Below, one piece after another: positions 33,646 to 42,127 of a stretch of DNA of 42,335 nucleotides. The translations under genes and the position numbers were made by a program. Each line of letters begins with the position of its first letter. The first letter of the stretch is position 1. The notes under the pieces are model-generated. The model did no database searches. It was not told the origin of the DNA and saw only the letters and a list, made by a program, of their open reading frames with translations. Origin of the DNA: Desulfopila sp. IMCC35006. GTDB lineage: Bacteria > Desulfobacterota > Desulfobulbia > Desulfobulbales > Desulfocapsaceae. The stretch is from the NCBI RefSeq assembly GCF_005116645.1, contig NZ_SWCM01000025.1:1-42335 (forward strand), in the 5' to 3' direction.

Positions 33646-33807
33646 TTACCACTAAAGTTCAGCTTGGAACGTTCAGAGGGATATGAGGTGCCCTTTGCAC
33701 GGGACGCCATAAACCCATCCCTGGGGGCTTGACCGCAGCCATCCAGGCTGCGGAACACCCGTGCAAAGGGCACCTCATATCCCCATGTAGCTGAACTTTA
33801 GTGGTAA
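33646..33807. repeat. Structured dispersed repeat, copy 2 (downstream of the lipase-RTX pair)
   Basis: This 162-bp element has perfect 19-bp outer arms (33646-33664 and 33789-33807) and perfect 23-bp inner arms (33681-33703 and 33758-33780). The shared core (33692-33769) includes a CCGCAGCC/GGCTGCGG hairpin. The core is identical to copy 1 except for one base, while the outer arms differ between copies yet stay self-complementary. Apart from this element and the terminator, 33569-33889 contains nothing I can identify. Confidence 0.85.
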
Positions 33808-33889
33808 GCACATTTTTTTTGAGCGTTCCGGTTATGACCAGCAGCAAGTGGCTGAACACCATCGAACGCCTTCCCGCCAGGAACATTGC

Positions 33890-34276
33890 CTACCTGCCCG
33901 CAAAATAACCCTGCAGCGCAGCAATAATCAGCAGTCCCCATCCTGCCATCAGCACGAATCCACCAAGGGGCGTGAGAAAACCAAAGGGTTGGATGGAGAT
34001 AAAGCTCTTGGTCAGGACCGTTCCCTGGAAAAGGATGGAGCCAAGCAAAAAAGCCCAGCCGGCGTGGTGGTATTTCCCCTCGGGGAAGAGGTGGCAGAGG
34101 ATGGCTATACCGATCAGCGCCAGGCCGTGGAATAACAGATAATCGGCTGCGAGGTTGAAATTATCGAGTTTGCCGCGAGCCTCCAGCAACTGCAGCAGGG
34201 CATGGGCACTGAGTGATCTGGCTACAACCCCTGTAAGAGCCAGGAGGGAACCGAACGCTATAAACAGCTGAGTCAT
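33890..34276 (-). CDS. DUF423 family inner-membrane protein
   Basis: This is a 128-aa protein with four hydrophobic segments. The DUF423/YgdD pattern is clear: LFIAFGSLLALTGVVARSLSAHAL at the start, DYLLFHGLALIGIAIL, LLGSILFQGTVL and PFGFLTPLGGFVLMAGWGLL at the end. The function of the family is not established. GAAGGTAAGACG precedes the ATG (34276). It is transcribed divergently from the fatty-acid operon, with 432 bp of shared upstream DNA. Confidence 0.88.
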   Translation of the reverse strand: MTQLFIAFGSLLALTGVVARSLSAHALLQLLEARGKLDNFNLAADYLLFHGLALIGIAILCHLFPEGKYHHAGWAFLLGSILFQGTVLTKSFISIQPFGFLTPLGGFVLMAGWGLLIIAALQGYFAGR

Positions 34277-34395
34277 CGTCTTACCTTCATAGTTATAATT
34301 TCTGCACCGTCACATTTCCTGGAAAAGAGTAGTCTATTTGCAAAGACCTGTACAAGCAAAAAGGTACAGACCGGCAATCCTCCCTGTCGTCATAC

Positions 34396-34405
34396 TTTAC
34401 GTAAA
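34396..34405. promoter_or_regulatory. Palindrome TTTACGTAAA, possible operator
   Basis: A perfect 10-bp ACGT-centred palindrome within the divergent region 34277-34708. It is related in sequence to the ACGTTA-type palindromes at the fad promoter and could be an additional regulator site. A second perfect palindrome, TATAGTACTATA, lies at 34506-34517. Confidence 0.3.
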
Positions 34406-34602
34406 AGTCTAATTATTATGGCATGATTTGCAGGGTCGGCGCGAGGGGAAAAGGTCGCTTTCTGGAAATGAATGGGCTCAGCTGTTCTTTTGGGTAACGC
34501 GTTGTTATAGTACTATAAAGAATCTTTGCTGAGAGAATTGCCGCCTGGGTTTATGTCATCGTTTACCAAGATGGATGATGTAAAATAACCAACCATTTGA
34601 TG

Positions 34603-34631
34603 TTGACTTAAACGTTAAGGTAATGTATACA
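34603..34631 (+). promoter_or_regulatory. Sigma-70 promoter of the fatty-acid degradation cluster
   Basis: TTGACT (34603-34608) and TATACA (34626-34631) are separated by exactly 17 bp, a near-consensus promoter. The start would be near 34638, about 70 nt before the fadD ATG. The spacer contains TTAAACGTTAA (34608-34618), an operator-like palindrome placed where a repressor would block RNA polymerase. Confidence 0.75.
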
Positions 34632-34648
34632 TTCCTGATGAGTGTTAC

Positions 34649-34663
34649 TTAACGTAAACGTTA
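34649..34663. promoter_or_regulatory. Operator-like palindrome just downstream of the fad promoter
   Basis: TTAACGTAAACGTTA lies at about +11 to +25 of the predicted transcript. Together with TTAAACGTTAA in the spacer it forms a pair of related ACGT sites. Similar (T)TACGTxxACGT(A)A motifs are known for MerR-family LiuR-type regulators of acyl-CoA catabolism in proteobacteria; identity of the regulator is inference. Confidence 0.5.
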
Positions 34664-34708
34664 TGCGTGACGTGTCGGTTTGAACAGTTCTTGGGGAGAA
34701 AGGAAAGT

Positions 34709-36550
34709 ATGAATATCATGTCCTATCAATCGATCCCGGCAATTCTTAAAGATAATGCCCGCAAGTACGGCAAGAGAACCGCGATCAGCTATAAACAGAA
34801 GGGAGTGTATCTGTCCCTGACCTATGAGGAGTTTTATGAGCGGGTCCTGATGCTGGCGCGAGGGCTGCAGAAATACGGCGTATTGCCGGGCGATAAGGTG
34901 GCCATCTTTTCGGAGAACCGTCTTGGCTGGGCCATCTCGGATTTCGGCATCCAGAGCGTCGGTGGTATTACCGTACCTATCTATGCAACCAATACCGGCA
35001 AGCAGGCGGCCTATGTCCTCAATCACTCTGAGGCGAGTGTTGTCTTCTGCTCAACCAAGGGCCAGTATGAAAAGCTCTATTCCGTAAAGGACCAGATTCC
35101 GGATGTCGAGCTGGTTGTTTCCTATGAGCGGTTCCTCGGGCATCGCTCCTTCCCGGTCTATACCCAGTACCAGTTATCCGAGGTGGAAACTCCCCTGTCT
35201 CTGGAAGATACGCAGCAGATCGAAAAGCAGATTGATACCATAACCCAGGATGACCTTATCACCATCATCTACACCTCGGGAACAACCGGGGTGCCCAAGG
35301 GCGTGCTCCTCAGCCAGCGTAATATCATGATCAATGCCGAGTATGGCGCCAGGCAGCTCGGCATGCCGCTCAAAGATGAAACCACTCTCAGTTTTCTGCC
35401 GCTCAGCCATGTTCTTGAACGGACCGGCGGGTATTATTCGACCCTGATGCATGGCAACCATATCGCCTTTGCCGAAAAACCTGCCGCAGTCATGGAGAAC
35501 ATGGTGGAGGTTCGTCCGACATCCATGGTCAGTGTTCCCCGGTTGTTCGAGAAGATCTATGCCAAGGTGTATGAAAGCGTGAACAAGATGCCGCCATGGC
35601 GGCAAAAGATTTTTTACAAGGCGGTTGAGGTGGGTCGGGAGTATGTCAATAAAAAATATGTTTCCTGCGAACCCCTTGGTCTGCTGAATATACAGTACAA
35701 ATTCTTTGATAAGCTGGTCTTTAAGAAAATCCGCGATAAATTTGGCGGCAGGCTGCGTTTTTTTCTTTGTGGCGGGGCGCCGCTTGACAAAACCATCAAC
35801 GAATTCATGTGGATTATCGGTCTGCCGGTTTTCAGCGGTTATGGCCTGACCGAAACCAGCCCCGTCGTTGCCTTGAGCGGTGTCGGGATGGTGCGCTTCG
35901 ATTCCGTCGGCAAGGCTGTGCTCGAGACAGAGCTGAAGCTCGCCGAAGATGGAGAGCTGCTGGTCAAGGGACCGCAGGTGATGCTGGGGTATTATAAAAA
36001 CGATGAAGCCACCATGGAGAGCTTTGAAGATGGCTGGTTCAAGACCGGCGATATTGCCACCATCGATGAGGAGGGCTTTGTCTATATTGTTGATCGTAAA
36101 AAAGAGTTGATCATTACTGCCGGCGGCAAAAACATTGCACCCCAGCCGATCGAGAATGAGCTGAAGCTCGACAAATATATCTCCCAGGCCATTGTCTTCG
36201 GCGACCGCAAGCCGTATCTGGTTGCCATCATTACACCGAATATCGAACAGGTAATCGATTTTGCCAGGGAGCAGAAGATCAGCTATATCGATGTCGAGGA
36301 GCTGGTGGTCAATGCCCAGGTTAAAGAACTTTATGCCAATCGTATCAAGGAGTTGAACAAGAGTTACCCGCCGTATAAGACGATAAAATACTTTGCACTT
36401 GTACTGAATGATTTCTCGATCGAAGGCGGAGAGCTGACCCCCACTTTGAAATTGAAACGCAAGTTTATCCTCGACAAATACCGAGGTGTCGTTGAGGACC
36501 TGTATCTATCTAAAGGCGAAGGGATTATTGCCCCGCAGATCAAAAATTAA
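34709..36550 (+). CDS. fadD: Long-chain acyl-CoA synthetase (AMP-forming)
   Basis: This is a 613-aa ANL-superfamily ligase that activates fatty acids with ATP and CoA. The P-loop-like motif IIYTSGTTGVPKGV (about 190-205), the aromatic motif FSGYGLTETSPVV (about 370), GWFKTGDIATID and DRKKELIITAGGKNIAPQPIE (about 465-490) are all present, and a C-terminal Lys lies in the PTLKLKRK segment. Length and the GGKNIAPQPIE variant fit the FAA1/FadD15-like branch of long-chain ligases. I chose the ATG at 34709, preceded by GAGAAAGGAAAGT; the longer frame from 34667 lacks a site and overlaps the operator region. It is first in the fad cluster and 12 bp from the next gene. Confidence 0.9.
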   Translation: MNIMSYQSIPAILKDNARKYGKRTAISYKQKGVYLSLTYEEFYERVLMLARGLQKYGVLPGDKVAIFSENRLGWAISDFGIQSVGGITVPIYATNTGKQAAYVLNHSEASVVFCSTKGQYEKLYSVKDQIPDVELVVSYERFLGHRSFPVYTQYQLSEVETPLSLEDTQQIEKQIDTITQDDLITIIYTSGTTGVPKGVLLSQRNIMINAEYGARQLGMPLKDETTLSFLPLSHVLERTGGYYSTLMHGNHIAFAEKPAAVMENMVEVRPTSMVSVPRLFEKIYAKVYESVNKMPPWRQKIFYKAVEVGREYVNKKYVSCEPLGLLNIQYKFFDKLVFKKIRDKFGGRLRFFLCGGAPLDKTINEFMWIIGLPVFSGYGLTETSPVVALSGVGMVRFDSVGKAVLETELKLAEDGELLVKGPQVMLGYYKNDEATMESFEDGWFKTGDIATIDEEGFVYIVDRKKELIITAGGKNIAPQPIENELKLDKYISQAIVFGDRKPYLVAIITPNIEQVIDFAREQKISYIDVEELVVNAQVKELYANRIKELNKSYPPYKTIKYFALVLNDFSIEGGELTPTLKLKRKFILDKYRGVVEDLYLSKGEGIIAPQIKN

Positions 36551-36562
36551 TGGAGAGACAAC

Positions 36563-38950
36563 ATGAGGCAAATCAATAAAGTAGCCGTACTTGGCGCCGG
36601 AGTCATGGGAGCGACCATTGCCGCCCATCTGGCCAATGCGGGATTGGAAATTCTTTTGCTTGATATCGTGCCGAAGGGATTGGACAAACAGGAAGAGGCA
36701 AAAGGCTTGACACTGGACAACCCCCTCGTACGCAACCGTATCGCCCGGAATGGTCTGCAGGGTCTGTTGAAGATGCGGCCCGCACCTTTTTACCTGAAGG
36801 ACTATGCATCACAGATCCAGGTCGGTAATCTGGAGGATGACCTGGAAAAATTAAAGAGCTGTGACTGGATTATCGAGGTCGTCATCGAATATATGCCGAT
36901 CAAACTCGATCTGCTCAAAAAAATCGTGCCCAATCTGGCACCAGGTGCCATTCTGACGACCAATACCAGTGGTCTCTCTGTAAATGAGATGGCGGCGGTA
37001 TTGCCCGCTGAGCTGCGCAAAAATTTTCTGGCCACCCATTTTTTCAATCCGCCGCGCTATATGCGTCTGATGGAAATCGTTCCGTGCACGGAGACCGACC
37101 CGGTGGTCATGAACGGACTGGCCGATTTTATCAGCAAACGGCTGGGCAAGGGGATCGTTTATGCCAAGGATACCACCAATTTCATCGCCAACAGGATCGG
37201 CACCTATGCCATCTATAAAGGCATCCAGCATATGGTCGAGATGGGGATGACGGTGGAGGAAGTCGATTCGGTTGCCGGTCCCGCAACAGCGCGGCCCAAA
37301 AGTGCGGCCTTCAGGACGGCGGATCTGGTCGGTCTTGACACCCTCGGTCATGTCGGCACCAACTCCCATGATCTCTTGCCGGACGATGAAGAGCGCGGGG
37401 TGTTCAAGATGCCCGATTTCATGAAAAAGATGATCGACGCCGGACAGCTCGGTAACAAAACCAAACAGGGCTTCTACAAAAAGGATGTGGTCGACGGCAA
37501 GAAACAGATCTTCTATTACGACTATGTCAGCGGCGAGTACAAACCGCTTGCCAAGCCGAAGTTTGCCTCGGTGCAGATGGTCAAGCAGGTGGACGATCCG
37601 GCTCAGAAGGTGAAAATGGTGGTTTCGGCAAAAGATAAAGGCGCCGAATTTGCCTGGAAGAGTCTTCGTGACACCTTGATCTACACCGTCAACCGTATCC
37701 CCGAGATAGCCGATGATGTGGTCAATGTCGACAACGCCATGCGCTGGGGTTTTAACTGGGAGATCGGGCCGTTTGAGATGCTTGACGCGATCGGCGTGGC
37801 GGCATTTGTCAAACGGGCGGAAAAGGACGGCCTCAAGGTTCCGGAAAGTTTGCAGGGGGTGGAGAGCTTCTATCGCTTCAGCGCAACAGGCCAGAAAGAA
37901 TACTTTGATTTTGCCACCAGAACCTACCTCCCGGTACCGGTGAAAGAGGGCCAGATCCAGCTGCAGATCCTCAAAAAAGCCGGCAAGGTGGTTGAGAAAA
38001 ATGCCAACTGCTCGGTGGTCGATCTTGGTGACGGGGTGTTCGGTTTTGAGTTCCACTCGAAGATGAACTCCATCAGCGGCGATATCCTGGCCATGACCCA
38101 TAAGGCCATCAAACGCGCAGAAGAAGAAGGCGTTGGCCTGGTCATCGGCAACCATGGCACCAATTTTTCGGTGGGCGCCAACCTGATGATGGTCGCCGTC
38201 GCTCTGGCCGAAGGCGCTTACGATGATATTGCCATGGCGGTCAAGGCCTTTCAGAAGGCGACCATGGCGGTCAAATACGCCAAGGTGCCGGTGGTCAGCG
38301 CACCCTTTGGCATGACGCTTGGAGGCGGAGCGGAGTTTTGCCTGCATTCCGATGGTATCAATGCCCACGCCGAGACCTATATGGGCCTGGTTGAGATTGG
38401 CGTCGGGCTGCTTCCCGCTGGCGGCGGCACTAAAGAGATGAGTCTGCGGTCCATTGAGCTTGCGCAAAAGAACAAAACAGACGTACAGCCGTTTATCTTT
38501 AAAAACTTCGAGCAGCTCGCCATGGCCAAGGTTTCCATGGGCGCGGCAGAACTGTATGGCATGGACTATATGCGCCACGGTGACTCGATCAGCATGGATA
38601 TTGACAGACTGATCGGCGATGCCAAGCAAAAGGTCCTGGCGCTGGCGGTCAACTATCGGCCGAAGCGTCCGGCGGAAAACATTCCGGCTCCCGGTCGGGG
38701 GATAGCTGCCGCTATCAAGAGCCAGCTGTGGAATATGCAGATGGGTAATTTTATAACCGAATATGAGGCCGAAATGGGCACGATCATTGCCCAGGTAATG
38801 TGCGGCGGCGATGTCAATCCCGGCACTCTTATTAGCGAGGAGTATCTGTTGCAGCTCGAGAGGGAAAACTTCCTGAAACTCTGCGGCAATAAAAAGACTG
38901 CCGAGCGAATCCAGCATATGCTGAAAACCGGCAAGCCGCTGCGCAACTAA
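36563..38950 (+). CDS. fadN: 3-hydroxyacyl-CoA dehydrogenase / enoyl-CoA hydratase (FadN-type)
   Basis: This is a 795-aa bifunctional beta-oxidation enzyme. The NAD-binding domain comes first (VAVLGAGVMGATIAAHLANAG, residues 8-27), then the 3-hydroxyacyl-CoA dehydrogenase catalytic region with the His in FLATHFFNPPRYM and its C-terminal dimer domain (to about 330). A second dehydrogenase C-terminal-like segment around NRIPEIADDVVNVDNAMRWG follows. A crotonase-fold domain (about 490-700) contains GMTLGGGAEFCLHSD and the acidic LVEIGVGLLPAGGG motif. This order (dehydrogenase before hydratase) and the length match FadN of Bacillus rather than E. coli FadB. GGAGAGACAAC precedes the ATG. It forms one transcript with the neighbouring ligase and thiolase. 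Confidence 0.9.
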   Translation: MRQINKVAVLGAGVMGATIAAHLANAGLEILLLDIVPKGLDKQEEAKGLTLDNPLVRNRIARNGLQGLLKMRPAPFYLKDYASQIQVGNLEDDLEKLKSCDWIIEVVIEYMPIKLDLLKKIVPNLAPGAILTTNTSGLSVNEMAAVLPAELRKNFLATHFFNPPRYMRLMEIVPCTETDPVVMNGLADFISKRLGKGIVYAKDTTNFIANRIGTYAIYKGIQHMVEMGMTVEEVDSVAGPATARPKSAAFRTADLVGLDTLGHVGTNSHDLLPDDEERGVFKMPDFMKKMIDAGQLGNKTKQGFYKKDVVDGKKQIFYYDYVSGEYKPLAKPKFASVQMVKQVDDPAQKVKMVVSAKDKGAEFAWKSLRDTLIYTVNRIPEIADDVVNVDNAMRWGFNWEIGPFEMLDAIGVAAFVKRAEKDGLKVPESLQGVESFYRFSATGQKEYFDFATRTYLPVPVKEGQIQLQILKKAGKVVEKNANCSVVDLGDGVFGFEFHSKMNSISGDILAMTHKAIKRAEEEGVGLVIGNHGTNFSVGANLMMVAVALAEGAYDDIAMAVKAFQKATMAVKYAKVPVVSAPFGMTLGGGAEFCLHSDGINAHAETYMGLVEIGVGLLPAGGGTKEMSLRSIELAQKNKTDVQPFIFKNFEQLAMAKVSMGAAELYGMDYMRHGDSISMDIDRLIGDAKQKVLALAVNYRPKRPAENIPAPGRGIAAAIKSQLWNMQMGNFITEYEAEMGTIIAQVMCGGDVNPGTLISEEYLLQLERENFLKLCGNKKTAERIQHMLKTGKPLRN

Positions 38951-38982
38951 GCCACTACCTTACCCATTATTGGAGAATTGAT

Positions 38983-40155
38983 ATGAAAAAAGCATATATA
39001 CTTGCCAGTTACCGAACTCCTGGCTGCAGGGCAAACAAAGGAAAATTTAAAGATACGCGGCCGGACGAATTAGCGTCACTGGCAATAAAAGGGCTGATTG
39101 AACGTACCGGAATCGATCCGGCGTCGGTGAACGATGTCTACCTTGGCTGTGCCTTTCCCGAAGCCGAGCAAGGCATGAACATTGGCCGGGTGGCCTCTAT
39201 GCGAGCCGGGCTGCCGATAGAGGTTCCGGGCCAGACCATCAATCGTTTCTGTTCTTCCGGCCTGCAGTCCATCTCGCTTGCCGCCGAGCGGGTGATGTGC
39301 GGCTTTGCCGACTGCATTGTCGCCGGCGGGGTCGAGTCAATGTCCTGTGTACCCCTTGGCGGTCTCAAGTACAGTGCCAATCCGGGTCTGATGGTTGACT
39401 GGCCGGAGGCCTTCTCCTCCATGGGAATCACCGCCGAGCTGGTCGCCGAACGATACGGTATTGATCGACTGGCGATGGACACCTTTGCCGCCGCCAGTAA
39501 CGCTAAAGCCGCTGCTGCCATCGAAGCGGGACGGTTCACCGATGAGATCATTCCGGTGGAAATCGAAAAGGATATGCTGGTTGACGGCAAGATGAAAAAA
39601 GTCAAGGAGCTGGTGACCGTCGATGATGGTGTCAGGGCCGGTTCGACGGTGGAAAGCCTGGGCAAGGTGCGACCGGCCTTTAAGGTGGGCGGCCCGGTTA
39701 CCGCCGGCAACTCGTCGCAGATGACCGACGGCGCCTCTGTTGCGCTGGTTGTCTCGGAAGAATACCTGGAAAAAATCGGTAAAAGCCCGATGGCCCGTTT
39801 TCTCGCCTTTGCCGCCACCGGCTGCGCCCCTGAAGTTATGGGTATCGGTCCGATCACCGCCATCCCGGCCGCTCTGAAGCTGGCTGGAGTGAAGTTGGAA
39901 GATATCCAGCTGATCGAATTGAACGAAGCCTTTGCTGCTCAGGCGCTGGCGGTTATCAAAACCCTCGGCCTTAACAAGGACATCATTAATGTGAACGGCG
40001 GGGCCATCGCTCTTGGTCATCCCCTGGGATGTACCGGTGCGAAACTGACCACCACCCTGCTGCATGAGATGGGCCGAAGAAAACTGCGCTATGGATTGGT
40101 TTCCATGTGTATTGGCGGGGGGATGGGTGCCGCCGGCGTGTTCGAGAAAATGTAG
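38983..40155 (+). CDS. fadA: Acetyl-CoA acyltransferase (thiolase)
   Basis: This 390-aa degradative thiolase cleaves 3-ketoacyl-CoA to acetyl-CoA and a shortened acyl-CoA. The nucleophilic Cys lies in NRFCSSGLQSI (about residue 90), the GGVESMS loop follows, NEAFAAQAL and GGAIALGHPLGCTGA carry the catalytic Asn/His, and CIGGGMGAAGVF has the second Cys. The length and full set of motifs suggest an active enzyme. It starts 32 bp after the fadN stop, with TTGGAGAATTGAT as ribosome-binding site. It sits in the same order as in the Bacillus fadN-fadA-fadE operon. Confidence 0.92.
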   Translation: MKKAYILASYRTPGCRANKGKFKDTRPDELASLAIKGLIERTGIDPASVNDVYLGCAFPEAEQGMNIGRVASMRAGLPIEVPGQTINRFCSSGLQSISLAAERVMCGFADCIVAGGVESMSCVPLGGLKYSANPGLMVDWPEAFSSMGITAELVAERYGIDRLAMDTFAAASNAKAAAAIEAGRFTDEIIPVEIEKDMLVDGKMKKVKELVTVDDGVRAGSTVESLGKVRPAFKVGGPVTAGNSSQMTDGASVALVVSEEYLEKIGKSPMARFLAFAATGCAPEVMGIGPITAIPAALKLAGVKLEDIQLIELNEAFAAQALAVIKTLGLNKDIINVNGGAIALGHPLGCTGAKLTTTLLHEMGRRKLRYGLVSMCIGGGMGAAGVFEKM

Positions 40156-40162
40156 AATTATC

Positions 40163-40252
40163 CAGCAGCACTCCACCTGTGCACGGTCAGGCTGGTCCAC
40201 ATAGGAGTACTATAGTGATCCAGCCTGCCTGCACGCATCTGGAGCACTGCTG
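40163..40252. repeat. Long imperfect hairpin between the thiolase and acyl-CoA dehydrogenase genes
   Basis: CAGCAG...CTCCA...GTCAGGCTGG (40163-40195) is largely complementary to CCAGCCTGCC...TGGAGCACTGCTG (40220-40252), giving an imperfect stem of about 33 bp. It lies eight bases after the fadA stop and about 50 bp before fadE. There is no T-run, so it may act as an mRNA stabiliser or attenuator separating the last gene. Confidence 0.6.
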
Positions 40253-40303
40253 AACAATTTGCCAAATATAAAAAGTTTATAATATTCTGATGAGGTGACA
40301 AGA

Positions 40304-42082
40304 ATGGCTGAGAAAATACTCAACGGCGGCGAATATCTGATTGCGGAAACTCCCTGTGAGGATGTCTTTACCCCGGAAGATTTTACCGATGAACAGCGCC
40401 AGATGGGCGAGACGACCGAGCAGTTTATTGCAGGCGAGATCGTCCCGCATATTGAAGAGATTGACAAACAGAATTTTGACATCGTCGTCAACGGAATGAA
40501 AAAATGCGGCGAGCTGGGGTTGCTTATGATGGATGCCCCGGAGGAATACGGCGGACTCGAGCTGGATAAGGCGTCGACCATGCTGGTGAGCGAGAAGATT
40601 TCTTTCGGCGGCTCTTTCTCCGTGGCCTACTCGGCACATACCGGAATAGGAACGCTGCCTCTGGTCTATTACGGGACACCTGCGCAGAAAGACAAATACC
40701 TGGGAAAAATCATTTCCGGCGAGTGGTGTGCCGCCTACTGTCTGACCGAGCCCGGTTCGGGCAGTGACGCCCTTGGTGCCCAGGCGACCGCGGTGCTGTC
40801 CGAAGACGGCAAGCACTACATCCTGAACGGTACCAAACAGTTTATCACCAATGGCGGTTTTGCTCAGCTCTATACCATTTTTGCCAAGATCGATAAACAG
40901 CATTTCACCGCCTTTCTGGTGGAAAAAAGTTTTCCGGGCTTGATCGTCGGACCGGAAGAGAAAAAGCTAGGTATCAAAGGGTCGTCGACCACCCAGATCA
41001 TTCTCGATAACTGCAAGGTGCCGGTGGAAAACCTGCTGGGTGAAAAAGGTAAAGGTCATAAGATCGCCTTCAACGTCCTCAATATTGGCCGCTTTAAATT
41101 GGGCGCGGGCGTTACCGGTGCGTCGAAGATGGCTTTTGCCGAAGGTGTTAAATACGCCAACGAACGTAAACAGTTCAATACCCCGATCAGTCAGTTTGGC
41201 GCCATTTCCCAGAAAATTGCCGATCTGACCGCCCATATCTTTGCCTCGGAATCGCTGGTGTATCGCCTTGCCGGACTGCTTGACGAAAAAATAGCCACCA
41301 TCGAAAAGGGTATCGACAACTATTATGACGAATACCTGAAAGGCATTGAAGAATATGCCTCGGAATGCGGCATCGCCAAGGTGTTCTGCAGTGAAGTCCT
41401 GGCCAAAACCGTCGACGAGGTTCTCCAGATCCACGGTGGGTATGGTTTTGTCGCCGATTATCCGGCGGAGCGTTTCTATCGCGACGAACGAATTAACCGT
41501 ATCTTTGAGGGAACCAACGAGATCAACCGTCTGCTCATTCCCGGCATGATCCTGCGCAAGGCAATGAAGGGCGAGCTGCCATTGCAGGCCAAGGCCATGA
41601 AAGCCTTTGAGTCGTTGATGACACCAAGCTTTGAAGAGCTCGATGAGTCCATCCTGTTTGCCAAGGAAAAAGCCCTGATCACCAACCTGAAGACGCTGTT
41701 TCTGATCCTCTCCGGCGCCGGGGTACAGAAGTTCATGGATAAGCTGGCCAATGAGCAGGAAATCCTCATGGCTGCCGCCGATATTGCTATCCAGATCTTT
41801 GCCCTGGAGAGCACGGTCCTGCGCGCAGAGAAGAACTATGGAAAAGTGAGCGCGGCAAAACAGGAACTGCTGCAGGCTGCGGTCAAGATTTTTGCCTTCG
41901 ACGCCTCCGAGACGGCCGGCAGTGCGGCAAGAAAAGGCGCCTTTTATATCGAGGAAGGCGATACGCTGACCATGATTCTCTCCGGAATCAGACGTTTTGC
42001 CAAGTACGATGCAACCGGTCTGCTCGCTGCTAAGCGGACCCTGGCCAAGGCCGCCTGTGAAGCTGAAAAGTATATATTTTAG
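40304..42082 (+). CDS. fadE: Acyl-CoA dehydrogenase (FadE-type, about 590 aa)
   Basis: This 592-aa flavoprotein catalyses the first step of beta-oxidation. The core domains are clear: N-terminal helical part to about 150, YCLTEPGSGSDALGAQ and FITNGGFAQLYTIFAKI (FAD/substrate-binding beta domain), and KLGIKGSSTTQIILDNCKVP. The C-terminal helical domain has LQIHGGYGFVADYPAERFYRD and IFEGTNEINRLL, the latter bearing the catalytic Glu. An extra C-terminal helical region of about 170 residues is typical of the long FadE/VLCAD-like type and matches Bacillus FadE length. I start at the ATG at 40304, since the GTG at 40295 lies within its GAGGTGA ribosome-binding site. Electrons would pass to electron-transfer flavoprotein, not encoded here. 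Confidence 0.92.
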   Translation: MAEKILNGGEYLIAETPCEDVFTPEDFTDEQRQMGETTEQFIAGEIVPHIEEIDKQNFDIVVNGMKKCGELGLLMMDAPEEYGGLELDKASTMLVSEKISFGGSFSVAYSAHTGIGTLPLVYYGTPAQKDKYLGKIISGEWCAAYCLTEPGSGSDALGAQATAVLSEDGKHYILNGTKQFITNGGFAQLYTIFAKIDKQHFTAFLVEKSFPGLIVGPEEKKLGIKGSSTTQIILDNCKVPVENLLGEKGKGHKIAFNVLNIGRFKLGAGVTGASKMAFAEGVKYANERKQFNTPISQFGAISQKIADLTAHIFASESLVYRLAGLLDEKIATIEKGIDNYYDEYLKGIEEYASECGIAKVFCSEVLAKTVDEVLQIHGGYGFVADYPAERFYRDERINRIFEGTNEINRLLIPGMILRKAMKGELPLQAKAMKAFESLMTPSFEELDESILFAKEKALITNLKTLFLILSGAGVQKFMDKLANEQEILMAAADIAIQIFALESTVLRAEKNYGKVSAAKQELLQAAVKIFAFDASETAGSAARKGAFYIEEGDTLTMILSGIRRFAKYDATGLLAAKRTLAKAACEAEKYIF

Positions 42083-42090
42083 TGAATTAG

Positions 42091-42127
42091 AAATTCTTTC
42101 CTTGTGCTGTTTACAAGGAAAGAATTT
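42091..42127 (+). terminator. Hairpin after fadE
   Basis: AAATTCTTTCCTTG and CAAGGAAAGAATTT form a perfect 14-bp stem with a 9-nt loop, starting about nine bases after the stop codon. The AT-rich 3' side ends in TTT but no long T-run follows. The right half of the stem recurs in the tandem repeats that begin here. Confidence 0.6.

Noticed and set aside
36851-38917. 688-codon frame antisense to fadN
   Set aside because: Antisense shadow of a strongly conserved enzyme; the product has no recognisable family.
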